Shown here in pieces: positions 1-5,170 of a DNA stretch of 7,258 nucleotides. A program made the translations under genes and the position numbers. The DNA is from Planctomycetota bacterium (GTDB lineage Bacteria; Planctomycetota; Phycisphaerae; WQYP01). Location: positions 1-7,258 of the forward strand of contig JAKAYZ010000065.1 in assembly GCA_021816165.1 (NCBI GenBank), given 5' to 3'. A model generated the notes under the pieces. It saw nothing but the letters and a program-made list of their open reading frames with translations, was not told the origin of the DNA and did no database searches. Position 1 is the first letter of the stretch. The number at the start of each line of letters is the position of its first letter.

Positions 1-29
1 TAACTATGAACAAAAACCGCCTTGGGATG

Positions 30-58
30 AGTCTATAGTAAATAATGAGTCGTGTCAA
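30..58 (-). promoter_or_regulatory. Sigma70-like promoter firing leftward out of the window
   Basis: Read on the minus strand, a perfect -35 hexamer TTGACA (53-58) is followed by exactly 17 nt and a -10-like TAGACT (30-35, 4 of 6 consensus). Transcription would start near position 23 and run off the left edge, so the gene it serves is not in view. The sequence upstream of the -35 (60-103) is very AT-rich, as expected of an UP element or activator region. The octamer ACTTGACA at this -35 is identical to the one at the PEP-CTERM promoter at 3192-3199. The call rests on hexamer match and spacing only. Confidence 0.5.
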
Positions 59-218
59 GTCATATGCATCTATTTTACAGAAAATATTTTTCTACTTTAC
101 AAGACGGTATCAGACAGCTCTCATGGCAGGCCTGTTGCATGCGTACGACGGCGTGGCGTATAAAGCGCCGGGCGAATGGTTGAAACGCGAATTCGGCTTA
201 GGAAATCACGATTTATAA
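45..218 (+). CDS. Doubtful 57-aa open frame, unrecognised
   Basis: An ATG frame of 57 codons ends in TAA at 216-218, with an in-frame stop (39-41) just before the ATG. I do not recognise the product. Its first third is AT-rich and overlaps the leftward promoter and its upstream repeats. The rest (from about 115) is GC-richer, with residues such as GLLHAYDGVAYKAPGEWLKR that look protein-like. There is no Shine-Dalgarno before the ATG at 45. An internal ATG at 123 would give only 31 aa. It may be a remnant of a longer gene or chance. The overlap with a good promoter argues against the full-length version. Confidence 0.2.
   Translation: MSRVKSYASILQKIFFYFTRRYQTALMAGLLHAYDGVAYKAPGEWLKREFGLGNHDL
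70..101. repeat. 22-bp-spaced direct repeat CTAYTTTACA upstream of the left promoter
   Basis: CTATTTTACA (70-79) and CTACTTTACA (92-101) differ at one base and lie 22 bp apart start to start, about two helical turns. They sit 12 bp and more upstream of the leftward -35 element, on one DNA face. Between them is a small palindrome with arms AGAAAA/TTTTCT (79-84 and 88-93). This arrangement is typical of tandem sites for an activator or response regulator, but no regulator can be named from the sequence. Confidence 0.4.
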
Positions 219-596
219 CGTGAGTTCAGGATAAGAAGCCATAGTTAACAAATGTTTCTGACGATGTTTCAAGCGACCAGTCGGCAAGCGGCCAGCGAAA
301 GGGGTTATCCCGAATTCATGTATTTATATACATTTCTGGCGATTTTCCCGCGACGGTACGATGAATTGTAAAAATAAAGTGCGTAATTTTGAGGCGGGAC
401 GCTCGGTACCAGGATGCTTTTGGCACGCGTGCACAAGGCACGCGGCTAAATGGGTTGACGGGTGCGGCAGGCATTGAGCAATTTGCTCCGGCGAAAAACG
501 TATAGCCCTGAAAAACCAGCCAATTACAACCGCCCGTATCCCAAACGCACCTTCACACAAGGACCGGCACGCCAGAGAACCGGGCATCGATCGCCG
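219..596. other. Non-coding stretch downstream of the LacI gene with small palindromes
   Basis: No convincing gene is seen on either strand. The longest minus-strand frame here (324-587) has no recognisable domain or ribosome-binding site. Three symmetrical elements stand out: an AT palindrome ATGTAT-TTAT-ATACAT (318-333); a GC-rich hairpin CGCGTGC/GCACGCG with a 5-nt loop (426-444), whose left arm overlaps the palindrome GCACGCGTGC (423-432); and GAGCAA-T-TTGCTC (476-488). None is followed by a T tract on the minus strand, so no intrinsic terminator for the LacI gene is evident. The GC hairpin about 150 nt past its stop codon is the best candidate for a 3' end structure. Confidence 0.45.
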
Positions 597-1613
597 TCAA
601 TGTTCTATTTGGACATGCGGCGCAATGGGCGGAATGTACATGGGGCGAATCAACACGCGCCGGGGAGGTTCAGACGGATGACGCAAACGCCAAAGCAGCA
701 ATTCAACCGCCGCGCGGCCAATGGCTTCGGCCTGTATGTCTATATTAATCAATCGACGATCGAGGGCCTCAAGCCGATGAGTGTCATTGACGCAGCAGAT
801 AAACTCCATGTCCTTTCCCAACTTGAGTCCGCGTGCCTCCAAGGCATGATATACGTCGGTTACTTCGCCATCGCTGCCCGGAACGAAGATTCCGTACGGC
901 CGGGTCTGCCCCGTGACTAACTGTTCAACCATTTCGGTAAGCTGTGATGGATGCGAGAGAACTCGGACGGGGAGACTCGCTTTAGCAGCCTGAGCTTGAA
1001 ATGATCTGATGCGCGACTCAAATGCCGCATGGACAGGAATCATATTGATGATGGTAAGGCTGCCAACCTGACAACCGTGGAGATACTTAAACGCCATGGC
1101 GCCGATTACCGTATTATCGTCCTGAATCGAGTCCCACTGTTCACCAATGGATTCAACCGACTCCAGCATGTGGACATGTGGAAATCTGAGCACCTCGGTG
1201 GCGAGCTTCTGATCGCGAAAGCCCGACCGGATAATGAGGCCGTCGACCAGACGTTTATCCAAGGTTGGCGGCAGATTGCCGTGCTCGGTAATCCCAGTCA
1301 CCACCATGGTGAGACCCATTTCGCGGAGAGTTTCTTCAATGCCGTGTATCAGGCGGGCGCTGAGCGGTGTTCTGATAGCCGTCGCATGTGAATCGGGAAA
1401 CACCACGGCGATAACGCCGGTTCGCAAGCCATCGACGCTTTTTCGCGGCCGCCCTTTTCGGCGCACTTCCGGTGGCATGTAACCCGTTATCTCAATGGCT
1501 TTTCGAACCCGTTCCACCAGTTCGCCATGCACCTGCGGAGCGCGGTTAATCACGCGCGACACGGTGGCAGTCGATACTTTTGCCTCCCGGGCCACATCCA
1601 CAATCGACGCCAT
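597..1613 (-). CDS. LacI/GalR-family transcriptional regulator
   Basis: The 338-aa product has the standard LacI size and layout. The N-terminal helix-turn-helix lies at residues 3-22 (IVDVAREAKVSTATVSRVIN). A periplasmic-binding-protein-like effector domain runs from about residue 66 to the end, with the family's C-terminal signature (INIDIQAEAIGRAAVELLL and a final RPMYIPP strand). It should bind operator DNA as a dimer and respond to a small molecule, probably a sugar. I chose ATG at 1613 because the family starts directly with MASI-type residues and GGAA lies 6 nt upstream; a TTG 12 nt further up (1625) would add four residues. The hinge segment is odd: instead of the usual YxPNxxARxL it reads YMPPEVRRKGRPRKS, which resembles an AT-hook. 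It sits downstream of the PEP-CTERM gene behind a strong terminator, so it is probably transcribed separately, although no clear promoter was found in 1614-1744. The divergent GH43/symporter pair is a plausible target. Confidence 0.95.
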   Translation of the reverse strand: MASIVDVAREAKVSTATVSRVINRAPQVHGELVERVRKAIEITGYMPPEVRRKGRPRKSVDGLRTGVIAVVFPDSHATAIRTPLSARLIHGIEETLREMGLTMVVTGITEHGNLPPTLDKRLVDGLIIRSGFRDQKLATEVLRFPHVHMLESVESIGEQWDSIQDDNTVIGAMAFKYLHGCQVGSLTIINMIPVHAAFESRIRSFQAQAAKASLPVRVLSHPSQLTEMVEQLVTGQTRPYGIFVPGSDGEVTDVYHALEARGLKLGKDMEFICCVNDTHRLEALDRRLINIDIQAEAIGRAAVELLLWRLRHPSEPPRRVLIRPMYIPPIAPHVQIEH

Positions 1614-1744
1614 AAAATGTTCCAATCTTCTACCCAGCCCCCCTCGGCGGGCGGGCCAGCGCGTTTATCCATTCAAACCGCGACGTAAAGCGGCAGGCCG
1701 TGCTCCATATAAGCCAGATGAAATGATACAGGCATACGGGCGTG

Positions 1745-1785
1745 AAAAAAAGTAATGACCGGTAACGGGTGTTACCGGTCATCAC
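1745..1785 (-). terminator. Rho-independent terminator of the PEP-CTERM gene
   Basis: A perfect 12-bp stem, ATGACCGGTAAC (1755-1766) with GTTACCGGTCAT (1771-1782), closes a 4-nt loop. Two further pairs flank it beyond one mismatch. On the minus strand the stem is followed directly by seven Ts (A run at 1745-1751). It lies 44 nt past the stop codon of the PEP-CTERM gene and before the LacI start, so it should end the PEP-CTERM transcript. The plus strand has no T tract after the stem, so it is one-directional. Confidence 0.9.
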
Positions 1786-1828
1786 AACTTTCAGAAAATG
1801 TTTTACCAGAAAAAACTACCTTTAATGG

Positions 1829-2947
1829 TTACCTGCGAGTGGCATTACGCCGCAGGCCAAGCATTCCGAGTCCCACCGTGCCCAGAACAAACATTGCGAG
1901 CGTGGACGGTTCTGGTGTGGTGGCCACACTGATATCTGTGTAGCCAGTTAGGGTAGGATCTGATGCGAACGACAAATCGCTGCTGGTGGCGGCGACTCCG
2001 TTAACCAGGAAGCTGGAGTTGGTGATGCCCGTAAGGGACGTAAAGTTCCAGTCGCCGCTGGTATTGCTGCTGTTTTTCAACACCAAGGTGCCGGGGGTGC
2101 CGTTTCCCGTGACAAAATTGAAGGCTTCTGTGCCGACGCTAGAACCGGTGTCAAACGCGATCGTGTTGGTATTGACGGTCACAACTCCACCCGCCAGATT
2201 AAAGGTGGCCGAGGAGTTGGCGACAGCACCAAAATTAAGGTGTGTCAAGCCCAGTGTCCCGCCATTGAGGGTGTAGCTTACCGCGGTGGAACTGGTTGCA
2301 GCGGTGGAACCGGGGCCGGTTCCGATTTGCAGGCCCTGGCCGCCAATGGTAACTGTTCCAGCATTCTGTACGCCGGTGGCATCCTCACCGGAACCGTTAA
2401 AGCTCGCGGAGCCAAGCCTAAGGCCATAGGTCGCACCACTGGCGTCAAGTGTGCCGCCATTGACCGTTAATGCCCAATTTTTGGAGCTTGGGTCAAAGTT
2501 CGACCCAGCACCGCCGATGGTGATTGTACCGGAATCCAGCTCCAAGTTTGGCGCACCCCCGCGATATCCAGTCGAGAAATCAACATTGGCACCATTTACG
2601 GCTAATGTTTGGCCAGCGCCGCCGGCCGCAGGATTATTATTAGCCACGGTAAGCGTATAGGCTCCGCTGCCGGTCAGCGTGGTGTCGGCATTGATATTAA
2701 GCTGCGCGGCGCTTACGTTAGCATTGATGCTTGCGGTGGTAACGGAGCCAAACTGGGCAGCATCGCCGTTAACCCAAGCCGAATTCGCCGAACCGCCATT
2801 GGACGTAGACCAGTTTTGGGTCGTGTTATCCCAAGCGCCGCTGCTGCCGCCAGCCCAGTACAGGGTGGTGGTGGCTTGGGCCGACGCTGCAGCGGCCATC
2901 AGGCATGCCGCAACCGCCATTGAAAGATTTCGGGTTAATTTACTCAT
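1829..2947 (-). CDS. PEP-CTERM sorting-domain protein, beta-rich, exported
   Basis: The 372-aa product starts with a Sec-type signal peptide (residues 1-25: positive MSKLTR, alanine-rich core, likely cleavage after ASA at 23 or AQA at 25). The mature region is rich in Gly, Thr, Ser, Asn and Ala, with recurring short strands of the type GTVTIGG, LTVNGGTL and YTLNGGTL. This suggests a beta-helix or beta-sandwich stack like autotransporter-associated strand repeats. The C-terminus is a textbook PEP-CTERM tail: TPEPS at 344-348, a hydrophobic helix at about 349-365, then basic RRNATRR. In this family the tail is handled by an exosortase (none is in the window), which keeps the protein in the envelope or extracellular matrix. 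The only cysteine lies in the signal peptide, so the mature protein has no disulfides. A strong Shine-Dalgarno sits 7 nt before the ATG. No catalytic motif is visible, so the molecular role is unknown; adhesion, a surface layer or glycan binding are possible. Confidence 0.9.
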   Translation of the reverse strand: MSKLTRNLSMAVAACLMAAAASAQATTTLYWAGGSSGAWDNTTQNWSTSNGGSANSAWVNGDAAQFGSVTTASINANVSAAQLNINADTTLTGSGAYTLTVANNNPAAGGAGQTLAVNGANVDFSTGYRGGAPNLELDSGTITIGGAGSNFDPSSKNWALTVNGGTLDASGATYGLRLGSASFNGSGEDATGVQNAGTVTIGGQGLQIGTGPGSTAATSSTAVSYTLNGGTLGLTHLNFGAVANSSATFNLAGGVVTVNTNTIAFDTGSSVGTEAFNFVTGNGTPGTLVLKNSSNTSGDWNFTSLTGITNSSFLVNGVAATSSDLSFASDPTLTGYTDISVATTPEPSTLAMFVLGTVGLGMLGLRRNATRR

Positions 2948-2954
2948 GGGGATT

Positions 2955-2959
2955 CCTCC
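2955..2959 (-). promoter_or_regulatory. Shine-Dalgarno GGAGG of the PEP-CTERM gene
   Basis: GGAGG on the minus strand lies 7 nt from the ATG at 2947 and fixes the start. It directly follows the T8 tract of the terminator-like hairpin. It could also pair with the CTCC of that hairpin's 5' arm, which would hide the site. Confidence 0.85.
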
Positions 2960-2987
2960 AAAAAAAACTTGCTCCAGTCGCAGGAGC
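2960..2987 (-). terminator. Terminator-like hairpin plus T8 in the PEP-CTERM leader (possible attenuator)
   Basis: On the minus strand, GCTCC (2983-2987) and GGAGC (2971-2975) form a 5-bp stem with a 7-nt loop. AAG and eight Ts (2960-2967) follow, and then at once the gene's ribosome-binding site. The form is that of an intrinsic terminator, but the stem is short and separated from the T tract by three bases, so its strength is uncertain. Its place in the leader, before the gene rather than after one, suggests conditional termination. Confidence 0.4.
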
Positions 2988-3010
2988 CGTTACATCGACA
3001 TCCGCCCGCC

Positions 3011-3109
3011 CTACCCCAAGTAAAACAGACGGCTGTTACACAAATTTATGGCCGGTCTGCATGCAGTCCTTGGCCCGGTTCCAAATTGACGCCGCTTCGC
3101 AACTCTCAT
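3011..3109 (-). CDS. Possible leader peptide (32 codons) upstream of the PEP-CTERM gene
   Basis: An ATG at 3109 is preceded by GAGGTG (3113-3118), a canonical Shine-Dalgarno with 3 nt between. The frame ends at TAG, 24 nt before the terminator-like hairpin. The predicted peptide begins MRVAKRRQFG and is Arg-rich (6 of 32), using AGA, AGG and CGG codons as well as CGT, with two cysteines. Translation would melt the two hairpins at 3020-3039 and 3050-3075, so ribosome progress could change the downstream fold. The peptide has no recognisable domain. The frame could be chance, but the combination of ribosome site, position and hairpin is what a leader-peptide attenuator would show. Confidence 0.35.
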   Translation of the reverse strand: MRVAKRRQFGTGPRTACRPAINLCNSRLFYLG

Positions 3110-3168
3110 GCCCACCTCTGAACATTTCCGAACGGGAGAAAATAGAAAAAATCTCCCAAGCGATTAAG

Positions 3169-3197
3169 AGTGTAACCGCGCCGAGGTGGGTTGTCAA
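3169..3197 (-). promoter_or_regulatory. Sigma70-like promoter of the PEP-CTERM gene
   Basis: On the minus strand a perfect TTGACA (3192-3197) is followed by 17 nt and TACACT (3169-3174, 4 of 6). The upstream side (3198-3240) is AT-rich. The predicted start near 3162 gives the long leader. The -35 overlaps one arm of the AAGTAAAA inverted repeat, and the spacer contains GAGGTGGG (3183-3190), an inverted copy of the sequence around the leader frame's ribosome site. Confidence 0.65.
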
Positions 3198-3229
3198 GTA
3201 AAATATGGAAACTTTTCTGATTTTTACTT
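3196..3229. repeat. Inverted repeat AAGTAAAA-N18-TTTTACTT over the PEP-CTERM -35
   Basis: Perfect 8-bp arms lie at 3196-3203 and 3222-3229, centres 26 bp apart. Allowing a one-base offset, the symmetry extends to TGT/ACA outside the arms. The inner arm overlaps the -35 hexamer. A third copy, CAAGTAAAA (3017-3025), sits in the leader in the same orientation as 3195-3203. This looks like an operator set for a DNA-binding protein; the binder is unknown. Confidence 0.45.
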
Positions 3230-3239
3230 ACATGGGATT

Positions 3240-3398
3240 TTAACGCGCTTTTGCAACGTCGGCGATTGAGCGAATTGCCCCCATTTTCAGGCCAAATATT
3301 TGCATAAAATCAAACCCACCGGCATCCCTTGCACGCATGCCTGAAAGCGTAACAGCGGCATCGAGGCGCTGTTGCTCCCTTTTTTCAGGCGTGGCCAT
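3240..3398 (-). CDS. Weak 52-aa open frame in the divergent intergenic region
   Basis: An ATG at 3398 opens 52 codons ending in TAA at 3240-3242. There is no Shine-Dalgarno before it; the preceding bases are GC-rich and include a G9 run on this strand. Its last residues, SIADVAKAR, resemble the first helix of LacI-family helix-turn-helix domains, but the match stops at the stop codon. It also overlaps a large nested inverted repeat. It may be a decayed fragment of a regulator gene or simply chance. I would not treat it as a functional gene without more evidence. Confidence 0.15.
   Translation of the reverse strand: MATPEKREQQRLDAAVTLSGMRARDAGGFDFMQIFGLKMGAIRSIADVAKAR
3339..3390. repeat. Nested inverted repeat (cruciform or RNA hairpin) between the divergent units
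   Basis: Outer arms GCCTGAAA (3339-3346) and TTTCAGGC (3383-3390) enclose inner arms AACAGCG (3351-3357) and CGCTGTT (3367-3373) around a 9-nt loop. All pairs are perfect: 8 bp plus 7 bp, separated by small internal loops. A second TTTCAGGC at 3285-3292 could compete for the left outer arm. No T tract follows on either side at a distance suited to a terminator. It lies upstream of both predicted promoters, so it may act as DNA or in an unmapped transcript. Confidence 0.4.
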
Positions 3399-3454
3399 CG
3401 CGGCCGGCCCGCCCCCCCCCAACCTTTTGAGATTTGAGAAACAGATAACGGCGT

Positions 3455-3472
3455 CGGCGGAATAACCCGCCG
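3455..3472. promoter_or_regulatory. Candidate operator CGGCGG-N6-CCGCCG abutting the GH43 promoter
   Basis: A perfect 6-bp inverted repeat with a 6-nt AT-rich spacer (AATAAC) ends one base before the -35 hexamer of the GH43 promoter. Position and symmetry fit a dimeric regulator's site. It lacks the central CG expected of a classic LacI-family operator, so the binder may be a different protein or the odd-hinged LacI protein of this locus. Confidence 0.45.
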
Positions 3473-3473
3473 C

Positions 3474-3501
3474 TTGACAAAGCGTTGGGAAATATTATAA
3501 C
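3474..3501 (+). promoter_or_regulatory. Sigma70-like promoter of the GH43-symporter unit
   Basis: TTGACA (3474-3479, perfect) is followed by 16 nt and TATAAC (3496-3501, 5 of 6). Predicted start is near 3508, giving a leader of roughly 37-50 nt to the GH43 start. The 9-mer GGAAATATT overlaps the -10 (3488-3496) and recurs just before the start codon (3533-3541). Confidence 0.7.
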
Positions 3502-3544
3502 CTCATGTTGCTAATTTTCTAAGGTGTAAACCGGAAATATTCCA

Positions 3545-5170
3545 ATGGAAGGTTTTATGGATGCCGCATTGTCGCAATCGAAACCATCGGCTGCTGATTT
3601 GGCCCGCCCCACCATGCCATTGCAGACTTTTTCCAACCCCGTCATCCGGGGGTTTAATCCCGATCCGAGCGTTTGCCGGGTCGGGGAGAATTTTTATCTG
3701 GTGACGAGCAGTTTTGAATTTTTCCCCGGTGTTCCGGTTTATCACAGCCGGGATTTGATCCATTGGAAGTTGCTTGGACATTGTTTAACACGTCCAAGCC
3801 AGTTGCCGCTGGCGGGGGCCGCCGATTCTGGTGGAATTTATGCGCCGACCATCCGCCATCATGCCGGACGTTATTACATGACGACTACAAACACGTCGCA
3901 CGGCGGCAATTTTATTGTCTGGGCCTCTGATCCCGCAGGCCCATGGTCTGAACCGCTCTGGATTGAGCAAAAGGGGATCGATCCATCCCTCTGGTTTGAT
4001 GATGACGGAAAGGTTTACTTTACGAGCAATGGCTCCCATTGGGCCGCTGAACGCGGAATTTATCAGTGCGAAATTGATATCGACACCGGCAGGCGATTAT
4101 CCGAGACGCGGCTGATATGGCGTGGTACGGGTGGAAGTTATCCTGAAGCCCCCCACCTTTTTCGGCACGGCGAGTTTTATTATCTGGTGATTGCCGAGGG
4201 AGGCACCGAGGCCTGCCACATGGTAACCATCGCTCGCAGCCGAAGCGCGTACGGTCCGTTTGAATCGTGTCCGCGCAATCCGATTCTGTCGAATCGATCA
4301 TTGGAGAGCCCGATACAAAATACCGGGCACGCCGATCTGTTTGCCGACCAGAACGGCCGCTGGTGGGCGGTGTTTCTGGCGGTGCGGCCCCACGACGGGG
4401 TTCATCATTTGGGCCGTGAGACATGCTTAGCGGCGGTGCAATGGGATTCGGATGGCTGGCCGGTCATCAATGGTGGTGCGCGAATCACACTCAGGGGCGT
4501 AGGGCACCTGCCGGCTGGCGAACCGGGAATGGATAATGAGCCGGTGCATCGGATCATGGAGGGGTTTGGTGGCAACCAACTTTCCGCTGATTGGGTGTAT
4601 TTGCGAAACCCGACGCCGCACCATTACAGCTTGCAATCTGATGTGCTGACGTTGCGGCCCACCGTCAACCATGTGGATATGACTGGTTCTCCGACTGCCA
4701 TCTTCCGGCGACAAACGGACTTTGAGATGAATATGTCGGTGGTTGTAGATTTTGCCCCCGTGCAGCCTGGGCAGGAAGCCGGCTTGGTCATTTATCGCAG
4801 TACCCGTCATTACGCGCAAATGGCGGTTACGAGCAGCGGCCAAGGAAGACAGGTATTACTTCGGCGCCGCATTGGGTCGATGGTGCAGGAAACGTGCGTG
4901 GATATTCCGGGCGGTCCGGTGATACTGGATGTGGCTGCCGACCGCCGGGGGTACAACTTCAGTTGGGGAATTGATGGCAGGGGGACGGGAGGCTCGCCAT
5001 TAAGGTTTATGGGGCATCACGAATCGCGCTATCTTTCCAGTGAAGTGGCGGGCGGATACATCGGTGTCATGCCGGGGCTTTACGCGGCTGGCGCGCAAGG
5101 GGATGAAGAGCGGGAGCCGCCTTCAGCGGTGCTGAGCCATTTTCGCTATCGCTGCGCTAATGGGAATTGA
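3545..5170 (+). CDS. GH43 family beta-xylosidase / alpha-L-arabinofuranosidase, probably cytoplasmic
   Basis: The 541-aa product has the two-domain layout of GH43 exo-enzymes. The five-bladed beta-propeller (about residues 29-320) carries all three catalytic acids: base Asp40 in NPDPS, pKa-tuning Asp146 in GIDPSL, and acid Glu201 in PEAPHL, plus GHADL (261-265) and the LGRE loop (289-292). The motifs FEFFPGVPVYHSRDL, SGGIYAPTIR and IAEGGTE point to the subfamily 11/12 group of beta-xylosidases and arabinofuranosidases; my impression is subfamily 12. A concanavalin-like C-terminal sandwich follows (about 336-536), which in this group closes the active site. It should remove terminal xylose or arabinose from short oligosaccharides. 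There is no signal peptide, so it is probably intracellular, which fits the symporter gene after it. The start is uncertain: ATG at 3545 has only a weak GGA 9 nt upstream, while ATG at 3557 has GGAAGG 4 nt before it and would give 537 aa. Both leave the catalytic domain intact. Confidence 0.93.
   Translation: MEGFMDAALSQSKPSAADLARPTMPLQTFSNPVIRGFNPDPSVCRVGENFYLVTSSFEFFPGVPVYHSRDLIHWKLLGHCLTRPSQLPLAGAADSGGIYAPTIRHHAGRYYMTTTNTSHGGNFIVWASDPAGPWSEPLWIEQKGIDPSLWFDDDGKVYFTSNGSHWAAERGIYQCEIDIDTGRRLSETRLIWRGTGGSYPEAPHLFRHGEFYYLVIAEGGTEACHMVTIARSRSAYGPFESCPRNPILSNRSLESPIQNTGHADLFADQNGRWWAVFLAVRPHDGVHHLGRETCLAAVQWDSDGWPVINGGARITLRGVGHLPAGEPGMDNEPVHRIMEGFGGNQLSADWVYLRNPTPHHYSLQSDVLTLRPTVNHVDMTGSPTAIFRRQTDFEMNMSVVVDFAPVQPGQEAGLVIYRSTRHYAQMAVTSSGQGRQVLLRRRIGSMVQETCVDIPGGPVILDVAADRRGYNFSWGIDGRGTGGSPLRFMGHHESRYLSSEVAGGYIGVMPGLYAAGAQGDEEREPPSAVLSHFRYRCANGN

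Larger units (their letters stand above)
2948..3162 (-). promoter_or_regulatory. Long structured 5' leader of the PEP-CTERM gene
   Basis: If transcription starts near 3162, as the promoter predicts, the mRNA has about 215 nt before the start codon. In order, the transcript can form GGGAGA/TCTCCC (3134-3157, T-rich loop); GGCC..GGCC enclosing the palindrome CTGCATGCAG (3050-3075); GTAACAG/CTGTT(T)TAC (3020-3039, 7 bp with one bulge); and the terminator-like hairpin at 2971-2987. The middle two lie inside a 32-codon upstream frame. I cannot match the leader to a known riboswitch class. Function as a cis-regulatory RNA is inferred. Confidence 0.4.

Noticed and set aside
324..587. 87-aa minus-strand open frame after the LacI gene
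   Set aside because: No ribosome-binding site, no recognisable domain and unusual composition; most likely chance.
1614..1625. TTG start for the LacI protein four codons upstream
   Set aside because: The ATG at 1613 gives the usual family N-terminus and has better spacing to GGAA.
1673..1735. 20-aa minus-strand frame between the terminator and the LacI gene
   Set aside because: No ribosome-binding site and no supporting context.
2901..2918. Lipobox-like VAAC in the PEP-CTERM signal peptide
   Set aside because: The hydrophobic stretch before the cysteine is only about five residues, and good signal peptidase I sites follow; lipoprotein processing is unlikely.
1986..2923. Several plus-strand frames opposite the PEP-CTERM gene
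   Set aside because: They mirror the low-complexity Gly/Thr/Asn-rich coding sequence of the real minus-strand gene, which has a signal peptide, sorting tail and strong ribosome site.
3412..3420. C9 homopolymer as a phase-variable tract
   Set aside because: It lies outside any credible coding region and not between promoter hexamers; it is simply a possible sequencing-length uncertainty.
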